The notes: generated by a model not told the origin, from the letters alone. Shown: positions 25,274 through 36,975, counted from the first letter of the stretch. The stretch: DNA of 64,000 nt from Odobenus rosmarus divergens (GCF_000321225.1 NW_004450567.1:319351-383350); one strand, 5' to 3'. Numbers and translations: made by a program.

Positions 25274-25546
25274 CTTCCAGTGTCGTTCCTTCACCATGAA
25301 GGGCATCTCCAGCCCCGGATGCATACAAAGCCGTCACAGACAAGGAGTATTGTGTCCCTTCGTTTAATCCTCTCAGCACAGTACTGGTGGTATGTCCTCT
25401 CACAGTGACCTCTTGAGTTTCACCCCCTGCCACTGGGACGTATGTGACGAGATACTGTTTCACTTTCCCTGGTGCCCCAGTCCAAGATAATTTCATAGTT
25501 GATGTTGTAGGGTCAGAAACTCTTAAGTCTCTTGGGTTCCCTCTAA
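25274..25546 (-). CDS. COL12A1: COL12A1 exon 13: FN3-5, with chondroitin sulfate site
   Basis: This 273-nt exon (to residue 903) starts [20 protein letters not shown] followed by SW. Near its end the motif LYASGAGD places a Ser-Gly at residue 889, the position known to carry glycosaminoglycan on the long form of human collagen XII. The donor is GAAG|GTAATC. Confidence 0.96.
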
Positions 25547-25619
25547 CTTCATTAAAAAAAAAAACAAGATTGAAATTCATTATTTAATAAAATGACTTGA
25601 AAAACACTTTGTTGCTTTA

Positions 25620-25650
25620 AGTGTGTGTGTGTGTGTGTGTGTGTGTGCGC
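25620..25650. repeat. (GT)n microsatellite (intron 12)
   Basis: About 14 GT steps follow 'gctttaagt'. Confidence 0.9.
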
Positions 25651-26464
25651 ACTGCATCAAATTTATATCTTGAGAGCTATGACAGCAATTGTTAACTGTT
25701 GACAAGCAAACAGAGCTTCAGCATTTCTAAACTGGGCCTTATGTGTTAGTAGCAACAAAGCAAAAGGCATCCAATTCCTCTTCTGTGTTTACACAGGTTA
25801 GAATCTTTGACATTAAAAACTACAGTCTTTTCTCTGAAAGTGGAACAAAACATTACAAATTGTAAATACGTTGATTAGTATCACAATGTAGGTATCAACG
25901 CCCCCAAGAAAGCCTCAAAAAAAGGATTTACTGGCTATGAACTTCTAAACATAATGGCCAGAAAATACACTGATGTGATAAAAATGATAAATGACCAAGG
26001 CTATCCCCAGAAAAAAACTTAAGAGAGGAAACAGCCCAAGTGAGACCTTGCCTTAGGTAAAACTCAGAGGCTGCCTATCCCTTTGCAACTACGATGTTTG
26101 GCATTTCATGACTTTTCTGGTAGAGTGGTCATGTCATCTCCGAAGGGTCCCAAGTCACCCAACCCTGTGACACTCTCCACCTGGCACACAACAGCTAGCC
26201 ACTTTTCTCTAGAAAACAGAAAGAGGGAGAGTCAGGGTCTTTTTTATGGTCCCCAGCACAAAGGGCCTTAGATCCCCAACTAGAAAGAGAAAAAGGAAGG
26301 TAATGATTTCCCAAAGGGCAGAGAGGAGGAAGAAAGCAGATGGAAAGAGAAAGGGTCTCAGCAGAAAACACTATTTAGCTAGGTTCCCCAGGGAGGGAAG
26401 TAGGGATGCAGATTGAGCTGGGAATGGATATTCCTTATGAGTGTCTGCCTCAGATTCACTGCTT

Positions 26465-26650
26465 ATCAGCAGCATGACTCAGTTACTATTTAGTATCTTT
26501 AGCCTTGATTTCCTTATAAAAAGGGATAATAATATTAACAATCCCATTGACTCTGTGCATGGATCGAATGAGATAATATATGAAAAGCTCTTTGCACAGA
26601 ACCTGATACAAATAAGTCCACAATAACTGTTCATTATTGCTAATATGTTG
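26465..26650 (+). repeat. MIR fragment (intron 12)
   Basis: 'cagcatgactcagttac', 'aaaaagggataataatattaacaatccca' and 'gaatgagataatatatgaaaagctctttgcacagaacctg' follow the MIR consensus. Confidence 0.85.
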
Positions 26651-27164
26651 TTGTTGTTATTATTATTTTTAACTTTAAAAGTAGGGAATAAAATGAAAAT
26701 TAGAAATGCCTTAATTTTTCTCAATGAAATAAATATTAAACATTAATAATTTGCAACAAATATCAGAATCTATCCTGGGAGTCTAACCATCCCATTTAAA
26801 TAAAAACAGGTTAGTATTTTAAAAAATCTTCCTGAAGAAGTAATAGCTAATTTGTTTCAATGGTGCATAGCAGTTTGATTTTTAATCCCTAGTCATCCTT
26901 CAATTTATATTAGAATATTTAATAATATTATTTTTAAAAGAATATTTAGGCCATATGATAGCATTTGAGTTCTACCGACACAAAAAATCGCTGTCACAAG
27001 TAAGTGAAAAATTTGAGTAACCCAAGTATAAAAGGACTACAGTCTAAGACACTCAGATAATTAAGATAACGTCTCATGTGCTGTAGTGTCTGGATAGCTG
27101 CCTACAGGATCCCTTGAGGTCTAAGATGTGGGTTGTTACCATAAAGTCAGCATATTTCCTCTAC

Positions 27165-27437
27165 CTTCTTCAGTGGCTGCATTTCCAGCCAAAGGAGAGC
27201 CAGGTCCTGAGAAATATTCAGGAATTACAGATACTTCATATTTTGTGTCTGGAGTCAGGTTCTCGAGTGTTATCCTCCTCTGATTGGCAGGGGTAGTAAC
27301 TTCTTTGCTTTCTCCACCAGCAACTGGTTTATATATAATTCGGTACCTTAAAACTCTCCCTGGAGCTTGGGTCCAGGTGATTTTAAAGCTGTCTGTAGTT
27401 TCATCTGTCACCTTTAGGTTTCGAGGTGCTCCTTTTA
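27165..27437 (-). CDS. COL12A1: COL12A1 exon 12: FN3-4
   Basis: This 273-nt exon (to residue 812) starts [20 protein letters not shown] followed by TW and the [10 protein letters not shown] strand. It ends N-A-A-T-E-E. The acceptor is caatttcag and the donor is GAAG|GTAGAG. It shares the one-exon, phase 1/1 module of its neighbours. Confidence 0.96.
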
Positions 27438-28387
27438 CTGAAATTGGGTTTTTTTAAAAAAAAGTTTATTTTACATAAAAAATGCAAAACTAAGCTTTTG
27501 ATCACCAAATTATAGCATTTCTCTAAACAAATCCAAAAGCAGTTTTTTGCCAAACATTCTGGTTACAGCATTCATTTAGCCAGACATTAACTAGATGCTG
27601 AAACAACAAATACAATACACAGAAAGAAACGAAGTACTGTTAATTTTTTTAATCAAATAAAGAGGTATCTAATAGTAAACTTTTAAAATCATAAATACTC
27701 TGTTAAATGGTAAATTCATGTTGACATAAAATTCAAGAATAAAAATACTTTATTTCTTGAAACACAGGTAGCCAAGGCTTTCCCTCTAACTAGATTTTCT
27801 CAGAAAAGTAGGAAAATAATACCAAACACCCAGTTCTACCATATTTATCCAACTGAATGAAGTGTCTTGTCCAGTCAGTTCCACAGCTAACTTTTTTATC
27901 TATATAGTCATTTGACTTGGAGAATTAGATCATACATGTGTTGGACCAAACACACTGTACTTAATGAATGCTAGTTGGATCTAAATCTTGAGGTCAAATT
28001 GCAATGGGGGTAATGTACATAGACTCACAATCTTAAATGGGATTTTCATTGAGCCTAAAGGAGAACATCATCTGGCTTTATAGTTAGCAAACATGTTTAA
28101 ATTACTTATTCATTTAAGGGGTAAATTGTCCATTTGGACCACACGTTCTTCTCAATCCGCTGGAGTGAAAGCACAGTGCAATACATCTGCATTTATCTCA
28201 CATATAATCAGAAGTTTATCTAAATAGCCAACACAGCAGGAGATCACTTCAGGGAGAAAGAAAGTGTATCCCTTAAGAAAAGCAATGGCAGCTGGCAGAC
28301 TTACACCCATGACTCATTTTACATGGCAAGGAAAAAGACTAAATTAGCCAGAACAAATGAGGCAGATAAACTGATGAATTTGAATAG

Positions 28388-28855
28388 TTCCCTACCCCCC
28401 GTTTATCTGCATGGGTTACATTCCAAGATCTCCAGAGGCTGCCTGAAACCATCAATGGTACTGAACCTTATATACACTATGTTTTTCTTATACTTACCTA
28501 TGATGAAGCTTAATTTATAAATTAGGCACAGTAAGAGATTAACAACAATACCTAATAATAAAATAGAATAACTATAACAATATACTGTAACAAAAATTAT
28601 GTGAATATGGTCTCTCTCTCAAAATATCTTACTGTACTCAGCCCTCTTGGGATGATGTGAGATGATAAAATGCCTACGTGATGGGATAAAGTGAGGTGAA
28701 TGACGCAGGCATCATGACACAGCATTAGGCGACTATTGACCTTCTAACAGTAGTCAGAAGGAAAATCATCTGCTACTGGACTGTGGTTGACTATGGGCAA
28801 CTGAAACCGCAGAAAGTGAAGCTGAGAATCAAGGGGAGCTACTTTACTAGTTTTG
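28388..28855 (+). mobile_element. Tigger/pogo-type non-autonomous DNA transposon (intron 11)
   Basis: The ends are inverted and complementary in outline (ctaccccccgtttatctgc / ...gaatcaaggggagctac). The interior has the repeat phrase 'aatttataaattaggcacagtaagagattaacaacaat'. There is no transposase ORF. The subfamily is not assigned. Confidence 0.7.
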
Positions 28856-28865
28856 AAGATGAATG

Positions 28866-29010
28866 TGTAATTTTGAGCCTTAGATTACCCAATAATAAAA
28901 AAAATGACTGTTTATAGGATTATTGACGTGGTTAAATGAGATAATCCACAGAAAGCAATTATCATAGTATCTGACATATAAGCTGGAGCTCAATAATTGG
29001 TAGCCTAACA
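28866..29010 (+). repeat. MIR fragment (intron 11)
   Basis: 'taaatgagataatccacagaaagc...' and 'gtatctgacatataagctggagctcaataattgg' match the MIR 3' half. Confidence 0.7.
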
Positions 29011-29297
29011 AAGGTACTGAAATCAGAAACTTCCTTATTGACTAAAGAAAGTTTAAATCCCAGATTTCACTCAGACAATGGAATTGGAAATGTATTACCA
29101 AATGCTTTTGTTGAAGTCCAATGAGCAAAAACTAGAGCATATATGAATGCAGTTGGCTCTACTCAAAAACCCTCTGGACTTAAATTTCTTCTTGAGACAC
29201 ATTTCCATCCCCATCCTAAAGTGCTGAAGGAAAAGGGCCAGGCTCTTCAAGCAACAATATGGGCATTACAGAGAAACCATCAGAAAATCAGAAATAT

Positions 29298-29430
29298 TGG
29301 GGTGCCTGGATGGCTCAGTCAGGCTCAGCAGGGAGTCTGCTTGAAGATTCTCTACCTCTGCCCCACCCTCCACTCATGCGCGTATTTTCTCTCTCTCTCA
29401 AATAAATAAATCTAAAAAAAAAAAAAAAGG
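29298..29430 (+). mobile_element. CAN-SINE with internal deletion (intron 11)
   Basis: The head and tail are present but the centre is missing: the head joins directly to 'ggctcagcagggagtctgc'. A perfect 13-bp target duplication (aaatcagaaatat) lies at 29,285-29,297 and 29,431-29,443, so the whole insertion is accounted for. Confidence 0.94.
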
Positions 29431-29879
29431 AAATCAGAAATATCTAAGTATGGACTTCTAGGTTATTCAATACAAAAATCATAAGAAAAGTAGTTAACTT
29501 AGGCCATTATTTTATTTGCTGGCCTTCAGGTAGAAATATACCTAAACTATGCATACAAAGGAAAGATCAATCTTATTTTAAAAATCTTTCAGAGAAAAAA
29601 GATTCTCTAGCTTTTATCAGCAAGATATGCCAATATATGTTTTCCCTGTTAGCAAATACTTCTTTGGAACTATCTTAATTTCCTCATGCATCTGTTTCAG
29701 CTTCTTCACCTATCCCCAGTAAAAATAGAGAACAATTGACATGTCTTGTACTATTTGCGATATTTATCTTAAAGAGTAATTGCCTAGTCTTAGTCTTCTC
29801 GTAACCAGGTTCCTTGGTATCCTTTAAATGTCAAATGTAGTGAAATGTATCAGAAAGTACTCAATTTTATCCAGTAAAG

Positions 29880-30450
29880 AGGATATATCTAAACAAATGA
29901 TGCTTAAAACATTTGGTAAAATTTGTACACTCATGTTCTCAGCTGCATTATTTACAATAGCTAAAAAGGGGCAGCAACCTAAGTATCTGTCTGTGGGTGA
30001 GTGGATAATCAAAATGTGATATAAACATATAATGGAATATCTTTCAGCCATAAGAAGAAAGGAAATGCTGATGCATGCTATAACATGGATGAACCTTGAG
30101 GACATTATGCTAAGTGAAATAAGTCAGAAAAAAAGGTTGAATACTGTATAATTCCACTCCTATGAAGTACCTAGAGTAGTCAAATTCATAGAAACAGAAA
30201 ATAGAATAGTGATTGCCAGGGGCAGTGGGGCGGGGGCGGGGGCGGGGGGTGGAAATGAAGAGTTATTTTTTAATGAGTACAGAGATTCAGTTTTGCAAGA
30301 TGAAAACAGTTCTGGAGACGGATGGAGGTAATGGTAGCATAATAATATGAATGAACTAAATGCCACTGAAATGTATACTTAAAATGGTTAAAAGGGTAAT
30401 TTTATGTTATATGTATTTTACCACAATTTTTAAAAAGAAAAAACATTTGG
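29880..30450 (+). mobile_element. Old L1 3' end (intron 11)
   Basis: Typical L1M-type 3' text: 'cagctgcattatttacaatagc', 'ggatgaaccttgaggacattatgctaagtgaaataagtcag' and 'gtatacttaaaatggttaaaa'. A GC-rich (GGGGGC)n block sits inside it. Confidence 0.9.
30225..30252. repeat. (GGGGGC)n block
   Basis: Runs of four to six G separated by single C bases; it could fold as a G-quadruplex on the plus strand. Confidence 0.85.
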
Positions 30451-30812
30451 TAGTATGTTTGCCATCACATCCATAGATAAAGTAAACAAAATTCAGAAGT
30501 ATTTGAACATAACATGCTGAAATAAGGGACAGAAAAATCTGGCCTCAAGCAGTATTTTAAGAGTCAATCCCATAGTTATTAATAGTTCTCTATACCTCTT
30601 AACTTCAAATTCATCAAAATAAATCTAGGGGTTTGTTTATATAAAAGTTTTTTCACTTTTTAAAAAGGTGGATGAAGAGCTGTACTTTATAGATGCTGAA
30701 TTTTACAGAGGCATTCACCATCTCTATAGAGGAGATGGTTACTTCAAACTGTAACTTGGTTCCACAATAAACTGCTAGTTTTGGGAAAATAGGGTCAGAA
30801 ACCTCATCTCAC

Positions 30813-31085
30813 CTTCCGCGGTGGTCTCCTCCCCAGTTAAGGGAGCACTGAAGCCATCCTCATACTCTGCAGTCACGTTGACTAAGTACAGCGTCTCCGG
30901 CTTCAGGTTGTTGAGAATGACGCTGGTGCTTGACGCTGGCTCCACCACTGTGACCTCAGCATCCCCGGCAGCTTCCTTGTAGGTGATGTGGTATGAAAAG
31001 ACATTTTCTCCGGCAGGAGCCCAGTTAGTTTTGAAACTGTAAGAAGTCGTCTCAGAAAAACTAAGATCCTTTGGAGGCACATAAG
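30813..31085 (-). CDS. COL12A1: COL12A1 exon 11: FN3-3
   Basis: This 273-nt exon (to residue 721) encodes one FN3 domain starting [20 protein letters not shown] followed by NW. It contains an N-glycosylation sequon ([11 protein letters not shown]). It ends G-E-E-T-T-A-E with donor GAAG|GTGAGA. It is the first of four consecutive 273-nt FN3 exons. Confidence 0.96.
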
Positions 31086-32299
31086 CTATTTAAAAAAAAA
31101 AAAAAAAAGGACACAGTTAAAATGTTTAAATCTATAAAGCAAAAATGGACCTGATGACTATGTTTATGAAATGGGTTATGTTCACTGGGGGAATAGTCAT
31201 TGAGACAAATGTACTGAGTAAATATTCCACACCTGACCTCTGAGAGAAGGCCTCTCGTCTACAGCCCTACCAGGAGGTCTTGATCATTTGTCTTGACCAT
31301 TCACGATACTAAGTTACACTGTTTAAATGGTTAATTAAAATTTAACTTGAATGGGGTTTCTAAACACAAAGCAGTAATGGAATGGTCCTGCCCACAACTG
31401 GAATATTTAAACAGTAACAGACCTAAAATGAACCCAGCAATATTTTCCCACTAATCCTTGGCAATCAGATATTAACTTTTGGTGGTAGACAGATATTTCA
31501 AAGTAATGATTAAGGAATTCTTCCTAACCAAAGAATATTCATTAAACTAAATCATAGGAAGAGCCAATATTTAAGGCCCACTGCTGGTCTCAAGGAACGT
31601 ACAATCAAATTGGAAAGACAGGAGAGTGTCACATTATTAACAAAACAGAGCAGTACCTATGAACCCCGGATGACTGGAAGTGATAGTAAGTGTTACAGCA
31701 CTAGAACAGCTAAGGAAGGCTTGATGAAAGAGTTGGGACTTTTTACTGAATGTTGACAAATAGAATTTGAGTGCTCGCTTCAGCAGCACATATACTAAAA
31801 TTGGAACGACAAATAGAATTTGAACAAATGAAGAAAAGAGGTTAAGGAATTCCAGCTGTGAGGAACGGTGCCCAAAATTGGTCCAGGGAAGGGAATGCAT
31901 GCGAAGAATTCAAAGGTCTAGGACTATGTTCTTGTCACCTTTAATTCAAAGGACTTGGCTCACCATCTAGCACGTATTAGACACTCAACTACAGGTTGTT
32001 GAATTGAATATGACAAATAGGTGTGATAAAGCTGGTGCCCAGCTCAGCTTAAGGATCTAGGATCAAAAACATCTCATGACTCATGGTAAATAGCTTTTTC
32101 ACCAATAAATACATGATCCATACCCAGGAGAAAGTCTTATCTCAGCTAAATAAACTAAGCTCAATAGATTTCTGTAAGACAGGATAGTTATTTTTTCCTG
32201 TTTGTAGAAAGAATCGGAGAAGCGTATTATCCACAATTTTAGAACCAAAAAATGCTTTGTTCATGAAGAGATAATTTTGGCTCTACAAAGCCTACTAAC
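31086..32299 (-). other. COL12A1 intron 10 (1,214 nt)
   Basis: Apart from the U6 fragment and a possible L2 scrap at about 31,940-32,010 ('ctagcacgtattagacactcaactacaggttgttgaattgaat'), nothing is recognised. Confidence 0.65.
31771..31807 (+). pseudogene. 3'-truncated U6 snRNA retropseudogene (intron 10)
   Basis: The first 37 bases match the 5' end of U6 snRNA (gtgctcgcttcagcagcac then atatactaaaattggaac) with one change (G to A in 'ttcggcag'). A perfect 16-bp target duplication (gacaaatagaatttga) lies at 31,755-31,770 and 31,808-31,823. There is no poly-A tail and the rest of U6 is absent, so it cannot be functional. Confidence 0.93.
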
Positions 32300-32902
32300 C
32301 TTTTTTCTTTATAGCTGCCAATTCTTGCTCAATTCTAAGGCAGATAGACTGTGTGAGTTCAAAAGATATTCTCTGAAAAGCATCAAAATCTTCCACTGTG
32401 AACACATGTGTCTCAGCAGGAGGAGAAGCAATAGCTTCTAATTCTGAGCGAACAGCATCCTTCACACCAACTGCAAAGATTTCCACGTCAGAATTCCTTA
32501 GTTTTATAGCAGGATCTCTGAAAGCATCTGAAGATTTCCCATCAGTGATAAGAATCATGACCTTTGGTACGTTGCCTCTTGAACCCTTGCTAGGCACAAA
32601 TATTTTCTCTCTGACGTAAGTCATTGCTTTCCCAGTGTTTGTAGATCCTCCTCTGTAGGGGAAGGTGTTTATTGCTTCAATTATATCTTCAACTTTGGTG
32701 AATTTTTTCAAAGTGAACTCAGTATGAGGATCACGGCTGTACTGGACAAGACTTATCTGTACCCTGTTTGGTGAAATCTCAAAACTTTTTACAAGAACTT
32801 CCAGAAAGGCTCTAACTTTAACAAAGTTTGCAATCCCGATGCTATAGGAACCATCAACCAAAAACACGATATCGGCTTTTATATCCACACCACGTGAGCA
32901 TT
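32300..32902 (-). CDS. COL12A1: COL12A1 exon 10: complete VWA2
   Basis: This 603-nt exon (residues 430-630) starts [20 protein letters not shown] (MIDAS D-G-S-Y-S). It has GGSTNTG for the MIDAS threonine and [10 protein letters not shown] for the third loop, and ends in a basic A-A-I-K-K-K helix. It is the largest exon in the window. Its length equals the sum of the three VWA1 exons (264+165+174). The donor is AAAG|GTTAGT. Confidence 0.97.
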
Positions 32903-33102
32903 CTGTAAAAAGAAAAAAAAGCCCATTACAGTTCAACAAGTATAAATTAATCATGAAATATAGATGTCTGGTTTTATTAATAAGCACACTTATTTAAAAG
33001 AAAACCATTGCAAATATTTTGAAACTAAACCTGAACCAGTAAGACATACTGTCAAACAGACCACCACATATACCAAACCCAATGATAGACCTATTCACTT
33101 AC

Positions 33103-33393
33103 CCACTTGAACTTTCATTGGCTGAGTCTTCTCCATTATTGAAATGGGTTCGCTGGATGTCAGTCCCTTCATGGCTGAAACACTGATCTGGTATTCTGTG
33201 TCTGCTGAAAGGTCACGAACACTGAGCGTGGTGGTCTGAGGCCCCACACTGAGAGCGTGCTGTCGGCTTCCAGCAGTCATTGGTGTAAGAAGGACTTTAT
33301 AGCCAGTCACTGGGCTAGGAGATGGACTCCAACTTAGCTTAATGTATTTTGATGAGACTTCCATGGCAACCAAATTTGAAGGAGGTTCAATAA
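33103..33393 (-). CDS. COL12A1: COL12A1 exon 9: FN3-2
   Basis: This 291-nt exon (residues 333-429) encodes the whole FN3 domain between VWA1 and VWA2. It opens [20 protein letters not shown] followed by SW, and has the Y-x-I-S-V F strand. It ends KVQV with donor GTGG|GTAAGT. Unlike FN3-1, the domain is on a single exon. Confidence 0.96.
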
Positions 33394-33435
33394 CTACAAA
33401 GTAACAAGCAGAACAGTGATTAAAAACAGTGAGAT

Positions 33436-33554
33436 TTAGGGGTGCCTGGCTGGCTCAATTGGAGGAGCCTATGACTCTTGATCTCGGGATCATGAGTTCA
33501 AGCCCCACTCTGGGTGTAGAGATTACTTAAATAAATAAATAAACTATTAAAAAA
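33436..33554 (+). mobile_element. Short, older carnivore SINE (intron 8)
   Basis: It has a tRNA-like head with 'gatctcgggatcatgagttcaagccccactctgggtgtagag' and an (AAATA)n tail. It lacks the CT-rich body of the younger copies. A 14-bp target duplication (aaaaacagtgagat) lies at 33,422-33,435 and 33,555-33,568. Confidence 0.92.
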
Positions 33555-33568
33555 AAAAACAGTGAGAT

Positions 33569-35524
33569 ACAACCCTTAGGTTTGGACATTCAATTCTCCT
33601 TATCCAAATTAATCATGAATTAGTCAAGAAGAGTTGCCTAATCCCAACTCTCCACTTCCACCTATACCTATCCAAAACCAAGAGACTCAGTGCCTGATTT
33701 TTAGTCAGGGAGCTGAGAAAATTAGAGGAAAAGAAAGTCATTGGAGGAAATTAATAATAAGACATCTGATGCCTAACTCTCTGGGACCAAGATTTCCACT
33801 CTGGTTTTCATATTTTACTCATTGTCTTTTATTCTTAGGTACCAAAGTAGGCACTTGATAAATGTTTGTTAAATCAATGACTTACTCAATTCTTTTTCTC
33901 TTTTAATGATATTATAAAGACTAAAATATAATCTTTAAAAGACACTTTATAATACATAAGATAAAGGGTTCAGCAGCTCTTAAACAACTTCTCATAATGT
34001 TAGATAATTTTATTCTCACTTATTTTAAGCCAAGAAAAAATGTTCAACTATGTTCATAATGCCACCAAGAGGGACTCAATGGTTTATAACATGTATACTA
34101 ACAAGGAAATATCGATCATCTAAAACATTTCTATCCTTATACAACATAGAAACATAATCATGTACTTAACAGATAACATAGAGTATTTTAAGATATTTCA
34201 GACCAAATTTTCACACTTTTACATTTATCAGTGGAACTAACTTCCCAGAATTTATACTTCAATTTTTTTTATCTCATCCTGCAAGAAGTGGATGATCAAA
34301 CAAGCACAAGTCTCCTCACGGCCTCCTCAAAAAGGCATTCATACGGAGTGCATAAAAATGATGTCTAAAAAGTGACAAGTAGTGGGGGGCAAGGGGGAGA
34401 AACAGATGTGCCAACTGGATGTTTGGCCAAAACTTTTGTGGGATGCAGAGACAGTACAGGGAAAACAAGTCACAGGCTAAGCCAGGAAGAAAGAGAGGCC
34501 CCAAGGAACAGCATCAACACCCACAATGCACCTCATACAAGCAGATTTCAAACAGTGGCAGGACGGACGTTTGGTCTACCCTCACACATGCACCCTAGGG
34601 AAAACAGGTCAGCATTAGAATGTTTAAAAGACTAAGTAAAGAGAGGTTAATCAGGGGAAAGTGGGGTGAAGGGATCAATTTTGTAATCACACTGAGCACA
34701 AAATCGGACATTAGGCAGTAAAACAAAGAAAAAGGCTTGGAGCCCATGAAGTAATGAGAAGGGTTCTGAAACAGAATCAGAGCCAGCGAACATTGCCAAA
34801 ATACTTGGGGTTTGGAGATTAAAGAGTTTATATGACTGAAGATGTAGCTATTTAGAACTTATCTTTAATCACTTGTCAATTCTCAGGCTAAAAGGAGAAC
34901 AATCATGGAAACTGTGACTTTTTAATGTCCAAAAGGATGTTGATGAAATGTCTTCTGAAATGTCTTTTCTTTCTCCCATGTATTTAGAAGCAATAACTGA
35001 TAGAAATGGGAAGATTTTCCAGATGTGGAAGGATCAAACTGATCTTTGAAATATTCTTAAAAGTTTTGAAAACATGCAGAGAATGATGATAGAAAATCTT
35101 TTTGTTTCACCATTTAATAGAAACAGTGTTCCCATTAGTTGATGTTGCTGTGTGCTAAAATACACGTCTTCCCAGCCTGTCAATGTTTACATTGGAGTGT
35201 AAGAGCATTAAAGCAAGTACCTGGATAGCATAATTATGGACACTCAACATGCACAAAATGGTCTCAGAGAAAAAGGGCAAGTCAAACTTCTCCAAAAAAA
35301 AGATTTTTAAGGATTTTACTTCATGTTCTACTGGGGGAGGGGGAACAATGAAATGATATCAACCAGTTGAGTTACTGAAAAACCATATAATGGAGTATAC
35401 AATTGGAGAATCACCGAAGACGTGTTTGAGTAAATGTGTCTCCTCTTAGACTACCTGTAAGTCTATAAAAGCTATCAAATAATGGAAAAGGTTAACACAG
35501 GGGAACACGGAACAATTCACTCAC
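33569..35524. other. COL12A1 intron 8, remainder
   Basis: No gene or named repeat is recognised. ORFs at 34,316-34,635 overlap on both strands and look like chance. Confidence 0.6.
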
Positions 35525-35698
35525 CTTCTTCTCCACTAACCAATTCACCAAGTTGTTCATCAACACCGGAGCACACCTGGGAGATGATCTCATTCTGAAT
35601 ATCCACAATTGCATCAAAGTTGGCCACATTGAAAACATGGTTTAATGAAGGTGTGGAGGCGATTTGTTTGAGTTCTTTTGCATCTGCAGCTTTAATGC
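35525..35698 (-). CDS. COL12A1: COL12A1 exon 8: VWA1, C-terminal part
   Basis: This 174-nt exon (to residue 332) starts [20 protein letters not shown], passes the [11 protein letters not shown] segment and ends in the acidic S-G-E-E linker. The donor is GAAG|GTGAGT. Together with exons 6 and 7 it completes VWA1. Confidence 0.95.
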
Positions 35699-36371
35699 CT
35701 TCAAAAACAAAAGGACAAGGATATATTGAAAAGAAGAATGTGCTGAATTAGGGAAGTTCTTTGCTTTCTCAGTCCTTTGAAAGTAAAGACATTTGTTAAG
35801 TCCTTATTTAGTCATAAACCAGAATTGCTTTGCTTTGTCACAAATGTGCGACTGTTCAAATGACAAAGGCATTTTATAATTTCACAGAAAGTGGCCAGCC
35901 AAAAAGGAAAATGAATGGTTAATAAAACAGAGCGGGCTCTCATCCTAACCATGCCATCATTTGTCCCTGCCATCTGTAAAGATAATACTTTTTGCTTCCA
36001 GAGTCCTGAATGAGCTGGAACCCTCCAAATTCTTCAAGTATTACATAATATAGGAAACACATTTAAAAAAGCACTTAATGGTAATACAAGGAGGATCTTT
36101 ATTAGAATCCCTGGCCCAGCGTTCTTTGAAAAGTAGAGAGGGCTGGCAAAAATATGAATACCACCTCACAATGCATAGGCTAAGGGAGTTATACGAGAGA
36201 AATACATAAGCAGAATTTTTACTCAAAGATGACATGGTTTAACACTACACTAATAAAATGCACTAAACACTTCTAATAGCATCCTTCCTTAAGGAATCCA
36301 CCTTTCCTCTTCATAAGCATTAGGTATTGAGGTAGGTCTAAAGAGAAAATACTTAACCAAATGTGGCCTAC
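35699..36371 (-). other. COL12A1 intron 7 (673 nt)
   Basis: Nothing is recognised. Confidence 0.75.
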
Positions 36372-36536
36372 CCAAAGAGAAAACTTCAACCCCTATATTT
36401 CGAAGCTCTCTTGCTGGAATTTCCACTTCATCTTGCGATTTGCCATCCGTAATAATAATTGCCACTTTAGGAAAGCCAACTCTTGCTCCAGCAGATTCCG
36501 TGAAAGTATTTTTAATTAAGTAATCAATGGCATCCC
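36372..36536 (-). CDS. COL12A1: COL12A1 exon 7: VWA1, middle part
   Basis: This 165-nt exon (to residue 274) starts [12 protein letters not shown] and contains the third MIDAS segment, [11 protein letters not shown]. It ends V-F-S-L-G with donor TTGG|GTAGGC. Intron 6, upstream of it, is only 175 nt. The exon length equals that of exon 20, which covers the same part of VWA3. Confidence 0.95.
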
Positions 36537-36711
36537 CTGAAGTGCAAAAGAAACATGTTCATTCACTCCTTACCACACAGTTTTGCCAAAGTCAAAAACC
36601 ACGTGATTAATTTCAAGATTGTTTAAGGTATGAAAATGGTGCCATGTTTGATTTCTTCCCCAAACAGGTATTTCATTTATTTTCAACAATAATAAAATTT
36701 GTAAAACATAC

Positions 36712-36975
36712 CTGTCATTGTGTTGCCACCTTTGTATGGAATTGTTTTAATTGCAGCAAGAAGGTCATCCCTTTGGTAGTACTGACTTAAGTTAAATTCA
36801 GTCCTGGTATCAGAGCTGTACTGAACAACGCCAACCCTTGTCTTCTCTTCTCCGATGTCAAAAGCAGACACAAGAGCCCCGATAAAGTCTAAAATGTACT
36901 TAAAATTATTTCTTCCCACACTCCATGAGCCATCCACGAGGAACACTAGATCAGTCCAGGCACTGACAGAGCATT
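36712..36975 (-). CDS. COL12A1: COL12A1 exon 6: VWA1, N-terminal part
   Basis: This 264-nt exon (residues 132-219) starts [10 protein letters not shown] and carries the MIDAS DxSxS loop in [11 protein letters not shown]. It runs on to YKGGNTMTG, which supplies the MIDAS threonine. VWA domains are Rossmann-like folds that bind protein partners through a coordinated metal ion. The donor is ACAG|GTATGT. Confidence 0.96.

Noticed and set aside
31771..31807. Functional U6 gene
   Set aside because: Only 37 of about 106 bases are present and the fragment sits between target duplications without a U6 promoter.
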